64,000 nucleotides of DNA from Kappaphycus alvarezii (Eukaryota; Rhodophyta; Florideophyceae; Gigartinales; Solieriaceae), in NCBI GenBank assembly GCA_002205965.3, contig NADL03000183.1, forward strand, positions 1 to 64,000, given 5' to 3'. Position 1 is the first letter of the stretch. Each line of letters opens with the position of its first letter. Of the stretch, positions 45,560 to 57,270 are shown in pieces. A model generated the notes under the pieces. It was not told the origin of the DNA. It made no database searches and saw only the letters and a list, made by a program, of their open reading frames with translations. Made by a program: the position numbers and the translations under genes.

Positions 45560-46990
45560 GGTGGGGATATCCCGAACGGATCTAGATCACCGTAGCTCTC
45601 GAGTGTGGGTTACGAAGAGTACTTTATCATCTCTTGCGGGAAGAGGACCCGTCGCCATGGGACGGCCCCCTACAAGTATTGAGTGGATAATAAGTCAAGA
45701 AGAAGAAATCAAGAAGAAAAAGAAGTTTGTTCAAGATGTTCGTTGTAAAAGCCGAATAAGCCAGAGCAGTTCAAGGGCACTAGAGATCGTCTCGTCGTTG
45801 AAACATGGTTATATCAGCTCGAACAGTATCTCACGTTTGTTCAGATGCAAAATACGGATCTTGCACTGAACAATGGAGCTAGGATTATGTACGTTACAAC
45901 CTTGCTTACTGGCACAGCTGCAAGTTGGTGGTTCATGAAAGTTGCCTCCAAGGCAGTTCCAGATTCTTTTGACGAGTTTAAGAATTTGGTACGAGCTGAG
46001 TTTATATCCGCCGATAGTGTTCGACGTGCAAGAAACAAGCTAAAGACATTGCATCAGAAGTACTCTGTTGTCGCTTATTTCTCAGAGTTTAGAAATGGGG
46101 CTCTGAGCATCCCTGGTACCTCAATGGATGAAATAATAGATAAGTTTGTCTCTGGACTTAAGCCACAAGTTAGGCTAGAAGTCCTCAAAAGCAATGTTTC
46201 GAACGTCGATGAAACTGCCGAATAGCTCTGAATTTTGACAGTGCTTTACGTGGATCTGGGATGTTCTCAAGGTTTGGTGAACAGTCAAGTTATGTTCCAA
46301 ACCAGGATCCCGTACCAATGGAGATCGGTAACGTGGAGAAGAGGTACAACCGTGGTCAAATTCGAAACAGAATCGTCGATTTTATCCAGAGATAGAAAGG
46401 TTGTACAAGGAGAACCGCTGCTTTGTATGTCACAAAGTAGGTTGCAGGCCTTGGAAGCATAATGACCGTGAGAAAAAGATTGCATCGAATAATGCTCAAG
46501 TTATTGACAATGACTCGGAAAACTAAGAGGTCCGCCGAAAGGAAATAACGCTCCGGTTGGGCCGAGTATGAGTGACTTTGAATGTCTTGTTGCAGAGGTT
46601 AGGCAACTAAGACGAAGTATCCAGAGTCCAGTGTTGAAAGAAGAGATTTGCACTGTGATACCTCTGTAGTTGAGAAAAGTCAAGTAAGTCATGCGTTGAG
46701 AGTCCCGAAGACTAGTTTGGAGTCCAATACTATCGTTAATTGTCTTGAAGACAAAACCAGATCAGTAGGAAGATATTCAGTGGAGGAATTAATTTTACTT
46801 GATGGGACACTGAAAGACGTGAAAGTGTCCGTCCTCAAGGACGATGGTTGTAATACAAACGTAGTATCAAGGGATTTGCAGCTCGGAACAGAGAAAGGTT
46901 TCGATTTAAGAATTTCAATGTCACTGTCAATCATTCGAGCAAGAAGTCAAAGGAAACAGCGTCTGAAGTCATCCTAGAAGCAACATTGAA
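45560..46990 (+). pseudogene. Gag and protease region of copy G
   Basis: The Gag signature is LTGTAASWWFMKVASKAVP followed by YFSEFRNGALSIPG and IIDKFVSGLKP, typical of the retrotransposon Gag domain. A Cys/His knuckle lies at about 46,415-46,470. A protease-like stretch (LKDDGCNTNVVS) is near 46,835-46,870. It is a fossil with several breaks. Confidence 0.8.
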
Positions 46991-47299
46991 GATTGGTTCC
47001 CATCTGTATATCCAATTGGGTTGTTGCGAATTGTAGATATGATGTGCTTCTTGGAATGCCATGGCATGTTACCAACAATCCTGATATCGATTATCAAGAA
47101 CGGATTGTTAAGGTTGGCAAACACGCGATTCCAATTACTGAAGATAATTCGAGGGAACAAGTTAGAGTCACAAGCATTGGAGTTAAGAAATTCCGGAACA
47201 TGATTAGAGAAAGAATCATGGAGAGATTTCAATGTGTATCAACTTGTTGATGTGAATGAGTTGAAGTTGATAAGCCCTCTGCAATCAAAGCCAAAAGAA

Positions 47300-50230
47300 T
47301 GCCAAATTGGAAAAGCTGCTGTTTCGATTTAAGGATGTCTTCAAAGGGGAACTACCTGCTGACTACCACCAAAGAGAAATTTGGATCATGAGATTGAGGT
47401 TGAGAAAGGTTCAAAACGACCTCATCGTCCGTTTTTTCAGTTATCCCCGCGGAGTTGAAAGCTGCAAAGAATATGTTGAAGACTTGTTGAGAAAGAAGAA
47501 GATCAGGCCAAGTAAATCACCGTATGGATCACCGTTATTTTTCGTCCAAGAGAAAGAAGTTGAGAGGAGTGGTCGATTATAGAGCACTTAATCGAAACGA
47601 AAAGGAACAATGCTCCTTGCCTAGATCAGATGAGATGTTTGATAGGCTAGGCGATGCAAGAGTCTTCTCAAAGTTGGACTTGAAAACTGGTTTCCACCAA
47701 ATACGGGTGAAGCCAGAGGATGTTGAAAAGACCGCATTCAATACAAAGTACGGACAGTTTGAATATCTTGTAATGCCGATGGGTTTATGCAATGCTCTGC
47801 TACTTTTCAGTCGCTAATGAACCGTATCTTCTACGATTGCATTGATGTATTCATGGTCGTGTATATTGATGATCTTCTGATATTCAGCAAGGATGAAGAA
47901 AGCCATCTCAAGCACCTTGATATAGTGCTAAGTCGCCTGCAAGAACATGAGCTTTATGTTTCTCCAAAGAAATGTGACTTTCTGAAGACAGAGATTGAGT
48001 TCTTGGGCTTCATAGTCGGAAAAATGGTCTTCGTGTTAACCCAGAGAAAGTTGAGGTTTTGAAGACATGGCCGAAGCCTAAAACGGTGACTGAATAAGAA
48101 GTTTTATTGGCTTACTTCAATTCTTTCGCAGGTTTATTCCAAAGTTCTCGGAAATTGCGGCTCCTTTGACAGATCTGACGAAGAAAGATATTGGTGTTGG
48201 TAAATGGAATGACAAGTGTGATGTTGCATTCCAAGAGCTGAAAGAAGCCATCACCCGAGCTCCTATCTTGTTGCCCCGGATTGGAACAAGAGTTTCAGAG
48301 GACACGTAGATGCCTCACAATTTGCGGTTGGAGGTACTTTAACACAACTAGATGGAAACGGAAAGGATCGTGTAATTGCATTCTTCCAAAAAGTTGTCCC
48401 CCACTGAAAGAGATTATTCCGCAAATGATAGGGAGCTTCTCAGTTTGATATCTTTTCTTCAAAGGTTCAGATGTTATTTGGAAGGTTCATCATTTGAGAT
48501 CATTACTGACAATCAGGTCCTCAAGCATTTATTCACTAAGCCTAAGTTGAGTCGGAAAGAGGCAAGGTACATCGAAACGCTTGGTAACTTTGGAATATTT
48601 CCAATTACCTTGAAGCAAGGAAAGATTCATGTACTTGGTGATACTTTGTCGAGAGCTCCTCATGTAATCAACTCTAAGGATATGGATAACCCTTCAGTTA
48701 ATGATGTGGAAGTGCTATCTATTAATCTTGATGATATCCTTAGTAGTTATGATGATGATCAGTTCTTTGGACCTATTGTTAGAGCCTTAGATGGAAACTG
48801 GCCTTCTGATGAAATTAAGAAAATGCAGCTTGAAAAGATAATTCATATGTTTAAGAGAGAGGGAAAACGACTTATGTATGGTAAGAAACTATTGTTCCGA
48901 GGAAGAGTGTTTCAGATGTACTGCAGTTAGCACATGATTCGAAGATAAGTGGACATTTTGCTTTTGCGAAGACTTTATCAAGGCTTTCGAACTATCATTG
49001 GAGGCATAAGACACGTGATGTTCGAAACTATGTTCAAGGATGTCTTCGTTGTCAGCAAGCAAGGGATTCGAATCAGAAGAAAATGACGGCTCCCACATCT
49101 TTGAGATGCCTGAAAGAAGATGGGGATCTTTAGCTACTGACTTTATAGTACACCTTCCAAGGACCAAGAATGGCAAAGATGCAGTTACGACATGGGTTGA
49201 TCGCCTTACAAGAAGAGTTCATTTCATTCCGTGCAATGTGAATGACACAGCAGTGGACGTTGCTACTTCGTTCTTTAGTAACATATTCAAACTCCATGGT
49301 TTACCTGACAACATTGTTTCCGACAGAGACCCTAAGTTTACTTCAAAGTTCTGGGAAAATGTTATGAAGCTATGTGGAGTTAAGTTGAAGATGTCTTCAA
49401 GTCGCCATCCACAGACAGATGGTGCGTCTGAGATTATGAATCGTATGGTTGAGAACTACCTACTATGTTATTGCTCGTATCAGGATGATTGGGATGAATT
49501 GTTACCTGCTGCTGAGTTTGCATACAACTCGTCTGTGACTGAAGACTTGGGAATGTCGCCATTTGAATTGGACTTGGGGTATAATCCAAAGACACCTCTT
49601 GATATGATTTCAAGAGCAGAGATACCAATTGAGAGCGTTGAAGATTTTAAGTTAAGGCTGAAAAACTCTTTGGAAGATGCTAAGTTCTCGTACAGAGTGT
49701 CTAAAGCGAGACAAAGTGCAGTCTCCTCTCAACGATATCAAGCTCCTAATTATCAAGTTGGATCGAAAGTTTGGTTGAATAAGTCTTTGTTTACGGATTT
49801 ATACTCAAGATCGCAGGCAACGCAGAAACTTACGGCTAGAAGATTTGGGCCATTTATGGTGAAGGCGTTAATTGGAAAGAACGCTTTGAGGTTGAGTCTA
49901 CCTAGTCATCTCAAGATCCATCCTTCGTTCATGTTATCCACACAACTCCATACAAAGACCAGCCTGCCGATATTGCCCTTCCCATGCCTGAGAGGCCCGA
50001 TCCTCTCCCCATTGAAGAGAAGAACAAGTTGTTGGCCGTATATTGAAACATAGGAAGAGGAGACGAGGATATCAATTCCTCACTTTGATGCAAGGGGCGC
50101 CAACTCATGAAGCTGAGTGGCAGCCGACAAGAGATTTCGTAGATCGTGATGGTACCGTAACAGAAGCTTGGCACAAGATTGTTGAACATGGGCTTACTCC
50201 CCGAATATCATTGACGAGGACGTCAATAGA
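47300..50230 (+). pseudogene. Pol region of copy G with chromodomain-like end
   Basis: RT: FSKLDLKTGFHQIRVKPEDV, YLVMPMGLCNA, VYIDDLLIFS and FLGFIVGK. RNase H: NDRELLSLISFLQRFRCYLE and ITDNQVLKHL. Integrase: TDFIVHLPRTKNGKDAV, IVSDRDPKFTSKFW and SSRHPQTDGASEIMNR. Near the end, GAPTHEAEWQPTRDFVDRDG resembles a chromodomain, which in chromoviruses guides insertion to marked chromatin. The region is broken in several places. Confidence 0.88.
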
Positions 50231-50246
50231 GAGGAGGTGGGAATAG

Positions 50247-50551
50247 TGTAACAATCAAATAGTTAATGGATTGTTCTACAAGGTCCTGGATCATTCTGGC
50301 ATTTGCCAGCAATGAAATTAGCGGCAAATATTTTTAGATTTTTTATTCGTGTAGATTTTATGTTGCATTGCTGTAACGCGTCTTTTGATATGTGTGATTT
50401 TAAATCCATTTAAGGGGGTACACTATATAAGAGGTCGCAGATGCCGAGTAGCGGCATTAACAACCATCAAACATTTTCAACATCGATCAAAGTCAACATT
50501 TGAGTTTATTTTAACTGTCTTCCTTTGCCCCAACTACTCTTTCGTTTCACT
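50247..50551 (+). repeat. 3' LTR of copy G
   Basis: About 305 bases, close to the 5' LTR but with more small gaps. Confidence 0.88.
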
Positions 50552-50552
50552 G

Positions 50553-50870
50553 TCCCTTCGCGCCCTCCAACAGGAGAGTGAGGGCCTTCATTCCGATGTC
50601 CTCTCTGAATGCGGAGCGAAATGCAAAGCAGAGAAGATATCAATCCTTTATCGACACCTCCACCAGAGGTAGGCTCGTGCTTGTGCCAATCTCCACTCTT
50701 GGAGGTTGGCACCCGGACGCATGTGCAGTGCTAAATGACGTGGCAAGGAACGTGGCTGGGAGGGCACTAAAGACGTACGGAAAGGTGTGGGGGGGTTTGA
50801 TGCAAAGGCACGCTACAGCAGCCGTCATGTCCAATGCGGCCTGCCTGATGGCTGGCCTGAAGGTATAATT
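50553..50870 (+). pseudogene. LINE ORF 3' tail
   Basis: The best of three tails in the window. An open frame (50,578-50,868) reads MRAFIPMSSLNAERNAKQRR, then LVLVPISTLGGWHPDACAVL, MQRHATAAVMSNAACLMAGL and a stop. The LGGWHPDA phrase is characteristic of the C-terminal end of one group of non-LTR retrotransposon proteins. Copy G borders it directly on the left, so copy G either inserted into this LINE or next to its truncated end. Confidence 0.7.
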
Positions 50871-51498
50871 TTAGGGAGCGTAGTTCCTTCCCATTACTGT
50901 GTAAGTATACTTTCTCTGAGTCGATTGTGGTTATCTGGAAAGTCATGGGATAGATCGGATGTATCTTCCAAGAGTAAAACGTCCAAACCTTTCCCTTCCT
51001 TCATGGTAATGCAGTGGATATAGATACCCAATAGAGGTGTACGACAACCCTTTTTCTTTAGATCAACCCCTATCACCCCTATCAACATTTGCCACCAGGA
51101 AAATTGATAAACCACCTTGGCTTCTCGAGAGCCAAAATGGTCCTCTTGCACATATACGCAGCGCAAGCTGTGTTGTCTAATGCGGTATACCTCCTCGCCT
51201 TTCTTGACCATGGTCATATCCTAAACCCCTTCCCCCTCCTCTCCCCACCTGAGCTGCTTCAGCGCGCACGGCACAGCTCACGGCGCGGACCGTGTGCGCG
51301 CGGCCCGCCTTGGGGTCTCCGCCGTTTCTTACTGACATACTTCCTTCTAACGATTCCTTTGGGCAAGCATCACGATCATTACCTCCATCTCCCCTAGAGG
51401 TACGGAAATTCTCTACCACTCTGTTATGCACCCCCAACGGAGCCTTGCCACAGCTCTCGAGAGATTTCTCACCCGGATCGCCCCTCTCCCACACCATG
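50871..51498. other. Spacer, partly GC-rich; probably 5' flank of the LINE frame
   Basis: A GC-rich block at 51,255-51,310 can fold into a hairpin (GCGCGCACGG against CCGTGTGCGCGC). At its right end, ACACCATGGCC reads like a start-codon context that continues after copy E at 57,266. This is therefore likely the leader or promoter side of the LINE at 57,271. Confidence 0.45.
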
Positions 51499-51503
51499 GC
51501 CAC

Positions 51504-52086
51504 TGATACAATGAAAATTGTAGATATTACTTGGCATGCTGCGCTGGCTGAGTTGGTTGCGCTGGCTGAGTTGGCATGCTGCGCTGGCTGAGCTGTCACT
51601 GTACTTTCAATTATATTTTTAATTATTTTTAGAGGGATGCTTTGCACTGTACTGTGGCGGTGCAGTTTTGGTACATAGATACTGTATAGGTGCCACAGAA
51701 TGTGAGGGTTGAAACTCTATATAAGGGGCTATTTGCATGAAATGGTAGGACTACTTGGGAGCCAGCATACCCGAGCGGGGCGCTCAACAAGTTAAGTCAA
51801 ACACAAAGCATAAAGGAAGTTGGCAGACAACTTCAAGCCAAGTCCCGAGTAGTAGGAAGTTGAGAGTCAACTTCAGACCCAAGAAAACTTTTTCTTACGC
51901 TAGTCGCAGAGCGTCGGTGGTAGACCCTGCCCCTTTTATACTTGCTTGTAGCTTCCTCAACTCTCTTCTATATACACTCCTTTTGTTCGTTCAACAATAC
52001 CACGGTAGCACTTTTGTCGCTCGCAACACCTCCTTCTCAGGGTAATTGGTTCTGAGGATCTCTTCCCCGCCGATTTACCCCTATCA
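51504..52086 (+). repeat. 5' LTR of copy E, variant U3
   Basis: Begins TGATACAATGAAAATTGTAG, unlike the TGATGTGCGC start of copies B-D and F. It joins the common R/U5 at about AAGTTGGCAGACAACTTC (51,821). TATA-like CTATATAAGG is near 51,717. Confidence 0.92.
51532..51595 (+). repeat. Minisatellite in the U3 of copy E, 5' LTR
   Basis: About three units of a ~22-base repeat, GGCATGCTGCGCTGGCTGAG. Confidence 0.75.
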
Positions 52087-52174
52087 TTTGGTACTCTTGT
52101 GGAGGGGGTTGCACCCGAGGTATTCGAGTTGAGCAGTAGTAAGGAACACTTCGGGGGATTTCTTTTCTGTAATC

Positions 52175-54051
52175 ATGGATCTCAACGCTGCTCGTATAAC
52201 GTTCACAGGGGGCAAGACTGAAGACGTTGAGGAGTTTCTTTACACATATGTCAACGTTGTGATGCGAGAGAAGGGCGATGAAGAGAAGGCCGCAAGTATC
52301 TTCGCCTATCTTCATGGTGACGCAAAGCACAAATATAAGTCCAAGTTTATCGACGGGTGGTCTCTTAACGGGAATGGGCGTAACTTCGGTGAGGTATGTG
52401 AGTGGCTTGTGAAAGAGTATGCTAAGGAGGTAGAACCAGATGAGATGATTCGTACCGCCATAGAGGCCCGGCTCAACTTCGACGATTTGTTAAGCTCATT
52501 GGTGTACTTGTGTGATCTTTATGAAAAGGCTGGGTTCAACGCCCAAGCCAAGTACGGAATGCTGCGTAAGGCGGCTATGGGGGATAAGCGGCTCTCCGAT
52601 TTCCTCCTCATCAAGGGCCCTCACACTTTTGATGAACTGAAGGGTACCATAGTAGAATTTGTCAAAAATTCGGAGACGTTTCAGTCACTGAGTGAGGTAC
52701 CGAGGGAAACCCGCACATCGATGTCTATCGTACATCCTGAAAAGAATTATCAAAGGCCGGCTACTAGTGCAGCGGCATTAGAATCTGTCAGGAGCGATGT
52801 CAAAAACTTGGAAGAAAGGTTGGAAACCCGATTCGATAATCGACTTGACATGATAACCTCGCAGTTGGAAAGCCTTACTCTTACCATTAAGAAGAACCAG
52901 TCTGGGGCCCCTAAGGCCGCAGAAGTCTGTTCTTACTGTCACAAGCCTGGACACTTTGCAAACAGGTGTCCTGATAATCCACATAGAAACACTCGTTGTG
53001 CAAAGTGCGGTCGATATGGGCATCATGAAAGTAACTGCTGGTCTAAAGACAACAGAAGAGCAAATTTATCGGAAGCAAGGAGTGAGTCAGGACCAGAGGT
53101 GAAAATCTTACAAAATAGAAGGGATCAAAGGTTGACGGATGCCGGTAACGTATCCATCGCTGAAGAGATTAGTCAAGTCAATGTGACAAAAAGGGATGGG
53201 GAAGGGAACATTTTATCGAAGAAACCTAGGCTAGAGTATGGAATGCTGGAGCATATCCCAGCACCTGTACCTCCTCGAACCAAGAGGTCTGATCAAGTTG
53301 TTCCAGGAGTGGGAGTCACTCCGGCCAAGAAGACGAAAAAGAGTAAGAAAGTTAAGAGTATCTCTAAGGACGTACTAGAGTATGTGAAGAGGTACAATTT
53401 GGTGGCTGAGCTTGCATCGGCCCCAACTGGGATAACGTTTGGTCAACTTTTGAGGGGCGACGCAGAGGATGCGAGAAAAGAACTCAAAAAAATTATCAGG
53501 TCTAATAAGTCCGCTAAGGGTAAGAAACTGTTTCTTCAATCGGCCTCGACAGCACCAAGACGTCTTAAGCTGGTACCAGTCAAAGTATTGGGTATGAAAA
53601 CCCAAGCTCTCTTCGATTCGGGTGCTGTTCCAAACCTCATTTCAGAAACTTTGGTGACAGATCTAGGTCTCGAAATTACTCCAACGACTCGAAAAATAAC
53701 TGTAGCGGATGGAACCGTCTCAAAATGCATGGGCACTGTTGACAAGGTTTCCGTGTTCTTTGGGGACTCTAAAGTTGATGTAGACTTTCTTGTCATGCCG
53801 GATCTCCCTTTCGATGCAATCATTGGCTGCCCACCATGGAAAGACTAGGGACATGCATTGACTTGGGCAACCAAATGGTTTCAGTTAATATTGACGGCAG
53901 AACCGTGAAGATGCCCCTGGATTTCGACAAAAGCACGCATCCTGAAGATTTAAAAGAAACGGACAGTGAAGATTTCACTTCTAGCTATGACAGCGAAGAT
54001 TCGGAACCAACTAACACTTTCGGAAGTGGAAAAGGGTACCCTCGGGGGTAA
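52175..54051 (+). CDS. Gag-protease region of copy E
   Basis: The longest nearly uninterrupted Gag-protease frame of the plus-strand copies (52,175-53,848 open). Gag is followed by two CCHC knuckles around residues 252-289, a KKTKKSKKVK spacer and the DSGA protease near residue 481. A short continuation to about 54,051 ends in an acidic segment. Confidence 0.9.
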
Positions 54052-54269
54052 TGAACATGGCATGGGACGATTATGATTCCGGGTTTGAAACAGATGACGA
54101 CTGGATTCTAGGATAAGTTTGAAACCCGAATGTGTTTCTTTTTGCGATGATATCGAATCAAAGGACAGAATTCGGAGCATGAAAGAAGATTACCTTTGCA
54201 AAGAAAATAAGAATACGTCGAATTCCATATATGAAGATGTGAGCACGACGGAAGAGGTCCTTCAAAATA

Positions 54270-56480
54270 TTGAGGTTGAGGATCAAAGAAAAAGGGCGCC
54301 AAATGGCAGAAATCCAAGGAAAAGTGCAGCACCTTCCCGCCCCCGCCTCACTGAAAATATCCGACATGTTAACATCTTCCGAAGTAATTGCATGGAGCGT
54401 TTCAGATTTAAGACAAGCAAGTGTACCGGTTACTCACTCGTTCGAACTTACCGACACTCAACCGATTTACCACAAGCCTAGACGTCAACCGCCAAAATAT
54501 GACCAATTTATCTCAGAAAATGTTACAAGTATGCTGAAAAATGATATTATTCGACCAGTTTCATCCCCATGGTCGTTTCCAGTTGTGGTCGCACCAAAGA
54601 AGGATGGAAAGCTGCGTTTTTGCGTCGATTACCGACAACTGAACCAGAGAATGATACCCGATCGATTTCCGATTCCGAACATGGAGGAGATCCTCGAGGA
54701 CCTGAAGGACGGGAGATATTTCACCTCAATTGACCTTTACACTGGCTATTGGCAGATTCCATTGGATGAAAAATGTAAGGAAAAAACAACCTTTACCAGC
54801 AAAGCCGGTACGTTCAGGTTCGAAGTGATGCCTTTTGGTCTCATGAATGCACCAGCTACATTCCAAAGAATGATGAACGAGGTTTTGAAAGGACTTCCAT
54901 TCGCAAGAGTCTATATCGATGATGTCGTCATATTCTCAGAAACATTGGATCAGCACATCTCGCACGTCAAGACAGTTGTGGAGAGGATATCGGAGTATAG
55001 CTTGAAAATTAAGTTGAGCAAATGCTTCTTTGCGAAAACTTCTATCCAATTACTCGGTCATATCGTCGACCAAGAGGGAATTAGAGTGGATCCAGAGAAA
55101 ACGAAAAAAATAAAGTTGGCACCAAGGCCCGCTTCAAAGACGGAGGTCCGAAGCTTCTTAGGACTGGCCTCATATTACAGAAGATTTATCAAAGATTTCG
55201 CCAAGACTGCAGCACCGTTACATGCCAGCACTACGAAGAACGGAAAATTTACTGGAACAAGGAAATGGAAACTGCATTTCAGGAGCTTAAAGATAAGCTA
55301 TGTGTCCCCCCAGTTCTCATGTACCCAGATTTCAAGAGACCATTCGTTGTGGAGACAGATGCCTCAGAACGGTCTTTGGGTGCCGTTTTGTCCCAAAAAG
55401 ATGAAAACGGAAGACTACACCCTGTTCAATTCGCAAGCCGAACTCTGAATGATGCGGAAAAGAGATACTCAGTCTGCGAGAAAGAAGCGCTAGCTGTCGT
55501 CTTCGCGCTGAAAAAGTTTCGCGTATACCTTTTATCACTCGAGAAATTTGTCTTGATAACTGATCACCAGGCACTTAAACAGCATTCCAAAAGAAGGATG
55601 TACATCACCGCTTGGCCCGATGGCTCGACATTTTCGCAGAATATCGGTTTGAAATTGTGTATAGACCCGGACGCAATAATCAGCCTGCCGATTACCTATC
55701 CCGCTTGAGGGACGCACTGATTCCAAATGAAAAAGCTTCGGAGGACATCGTCGGAGTCGCCGAGTTGCAGTTGCCGAACGATAACGAGTACGAAGCTAAT
55801 ATTCACGGACTGATCAAATTCCTCGATGGACTAGAAATGAGAAAGGTTGATCTTGAACACAGAAATTGGGTACGCAGGAATCAAAAGGCTTTTACATTGT
55901 GGAATGGGAAACTCTTCCGGCACACTAAAGCCGGTCCCCGACTAGTGGCCCCTTTGAAAGAAAGAATGAAGATCTTGAGGACTTTCCATGATGAGCTAGG
56001 GCATTGGGATCTCGAAACAACCAAAAAATTCGTAACTGAGAGATTCTGGTGGCCCGGTATCCATAAGGACGTCTATAATTTCGTGAAAAGCTGCGACAAC
56101 TGCCAAAAATTCACTCCAATACGAAGTATAAGACAACTCTAAGTTTTCCAGTTTCCGGTCTCTTTGAAACCTTCTCAATTGACTTGCGGGCCCGTTCAAG
56201 GAAACTTCTTCCGGAAACAAATATCTCCTTATAGGGTGGAACATCTTACTGGATGGCCAATAGCAGTTGCAGTGAGGAGGCAAATGCTGAGTGGTACTGA
56301 GATTCATCGAAAAAGAAATAATTGAACCGTTTGGTCTTCCAAAAAGGATAATCTCGGATAACGCCCTTTGTTTTACTGCAACTTCACTGCTTCGAGTTTT
56401 GAAGGAGAAAGGGATTCAGCTGAAGACAGTTCTCGACTACGCTCTTATGTCAAACGGAAAGCCAAAAAGATGATTGGAAC
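54270..56480 (+). pseudogene. Pol region of copy E, incomplete
   Basis: RT and RNase H are present with the same motifs as copy B, along with the integrase zinc-binding part (HDELGHWD...CDNCQ) and part of the core (SIDF, ISDNALCF). The integrase C-terminal half is missing. Confidence 0.88.
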
Positions 56481-56637
56481 TATCAAACGCGCACCTACTT
56501 TTTGGAATATTTTATAGGTAATCAACTGCATCCCTATTCGTTTGAAAGGCCTCATGTTTTAACAATAAGGCAATTACATTAATGAAACAGAAGAAGAATG
56601 ATGACGAGTCGGGACGTTCGTCTTGAGCGAGGGGGCG

Positions 56638-57265
56638 TGATATAATGAAAATTGTAGATATTCCTTGGCATGCTGCGCTGGCTGATTGGCTGCGCTGGCT
56701 GAGTTGGCATGCTGCGCTGGCCGAGTTGGCATGCTGTGCTGGCTGAGTTGGCATGCTGCGCTGGCTGAGCTGTCACTGTACTTACAATTATATTTTTAAT
56801 TATTTTTAGAGGGATGCTTTGCACTGTACTGTGGCGGTGCAGATTTGGCACATAGGTACTGTATAGTGCTACAGATGTGAGGGTTGAAAACTCTATATAA
56901 GGGGCTGTTTGCATGAAATGGTAGGACTACTTGGGAGCCAGCATACCCGAGCGGGGCGCTCAACAAGTTAAGTCAAACACAAAGCATAAAGGGAAGTGGC
57001 AGACAACTTCAAGCCAAGTCCCGAGTAGTAGGAAGTTGAGAGTCAACTTCAGACCCAAGAAAACTTTTTCTTACGCTAGTCGCAGAGCGTCGGTGGTAGA
57101 CCCTGCCCCTTTATACTTGCTTGTAGCTTCCTCAACTCTCTTCTATATACACTCCCTTTTGTTCGTTCAACAATACCACGGTAGCACTTTTGTCGCTCGC
57201 AACACCTCCTTCTCAGGGTAATTGGTTCTGAGGATCTCTTCCCCCGCCGATTTACCCCCCTACCA
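56638..57265 (+). repeat. 3' LTR of copy E, variant U3
   Basis: Starts TGATATAATGAAAATTGTAG and ends CCCCCCTACCA. Differs from the 5' LTR mainly in the number of minisatellite units. Confidence 0.9.
56666..56772 (+). repeat. Minisatellite in the U3 of copy E, 3' LTR
   Basis: About five units of the same ~22-base repeat (GGCATGCTGCGCTGGCTGAG), two more than in the 5' LTR. Confidence 0.75.
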
Positions 57266-57270
57266 GCCAC

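Larger units (their letters stand above)
44824..50551 (+). mobile_element. Ty3/gypsy-type chromovirus-like element, copy G
   Basis: A second, distinct family. Short LTRs (44,824-45,139 and 50,247-50,551) start TGTAACAATCAAATAG and end CGTTTCACT. A 4-base duplication GTCC flanks the element (44,820-44,823 and 50,552-50,555). Inside are a long leader, Gag (about 45,845-46,225), a Cys/His knuckle (CFVCHKVGCRPWKH), a protease-like segment, RT with YIDD at 47,862-47,873, RNase H, integrase, and a chromodomain-like end. About eight to ten interruptions. The sequence is AT-richer than copies A-F. Confidence 0.92.
51504..57265 (+). mobile_element. Ty3/gypsy-type element, copy E, variant U3, internally shortened
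   Basis: Same Gag, protease and RT as copies B and C but with a different U3 in both LTRs (51,504-52,086 and 56,638-57,265). A perfect 5-base target duplication GCCAC flanks it (51,499-51,503 and 57,266-57,270), so both variant LTRs arrived together. The interior is about 1.5 kb shorter than in copy B, with much of integrase and the third ORF missing. Gag starts at 52,175, the knuckles are at 52,928-53,039, the protease Asp at 53,615, and YIDD at 54,913-54,924. About eight further interruptions. Confidence 0.93.

Noticed and set aside
51177-51647. 156-codon minus-strand frame
   Set aside because: It spans the left target duplication and the U3 minisatellite of copy E, so it cannot be one old gene; GC-rich sequence keeps the frame open.
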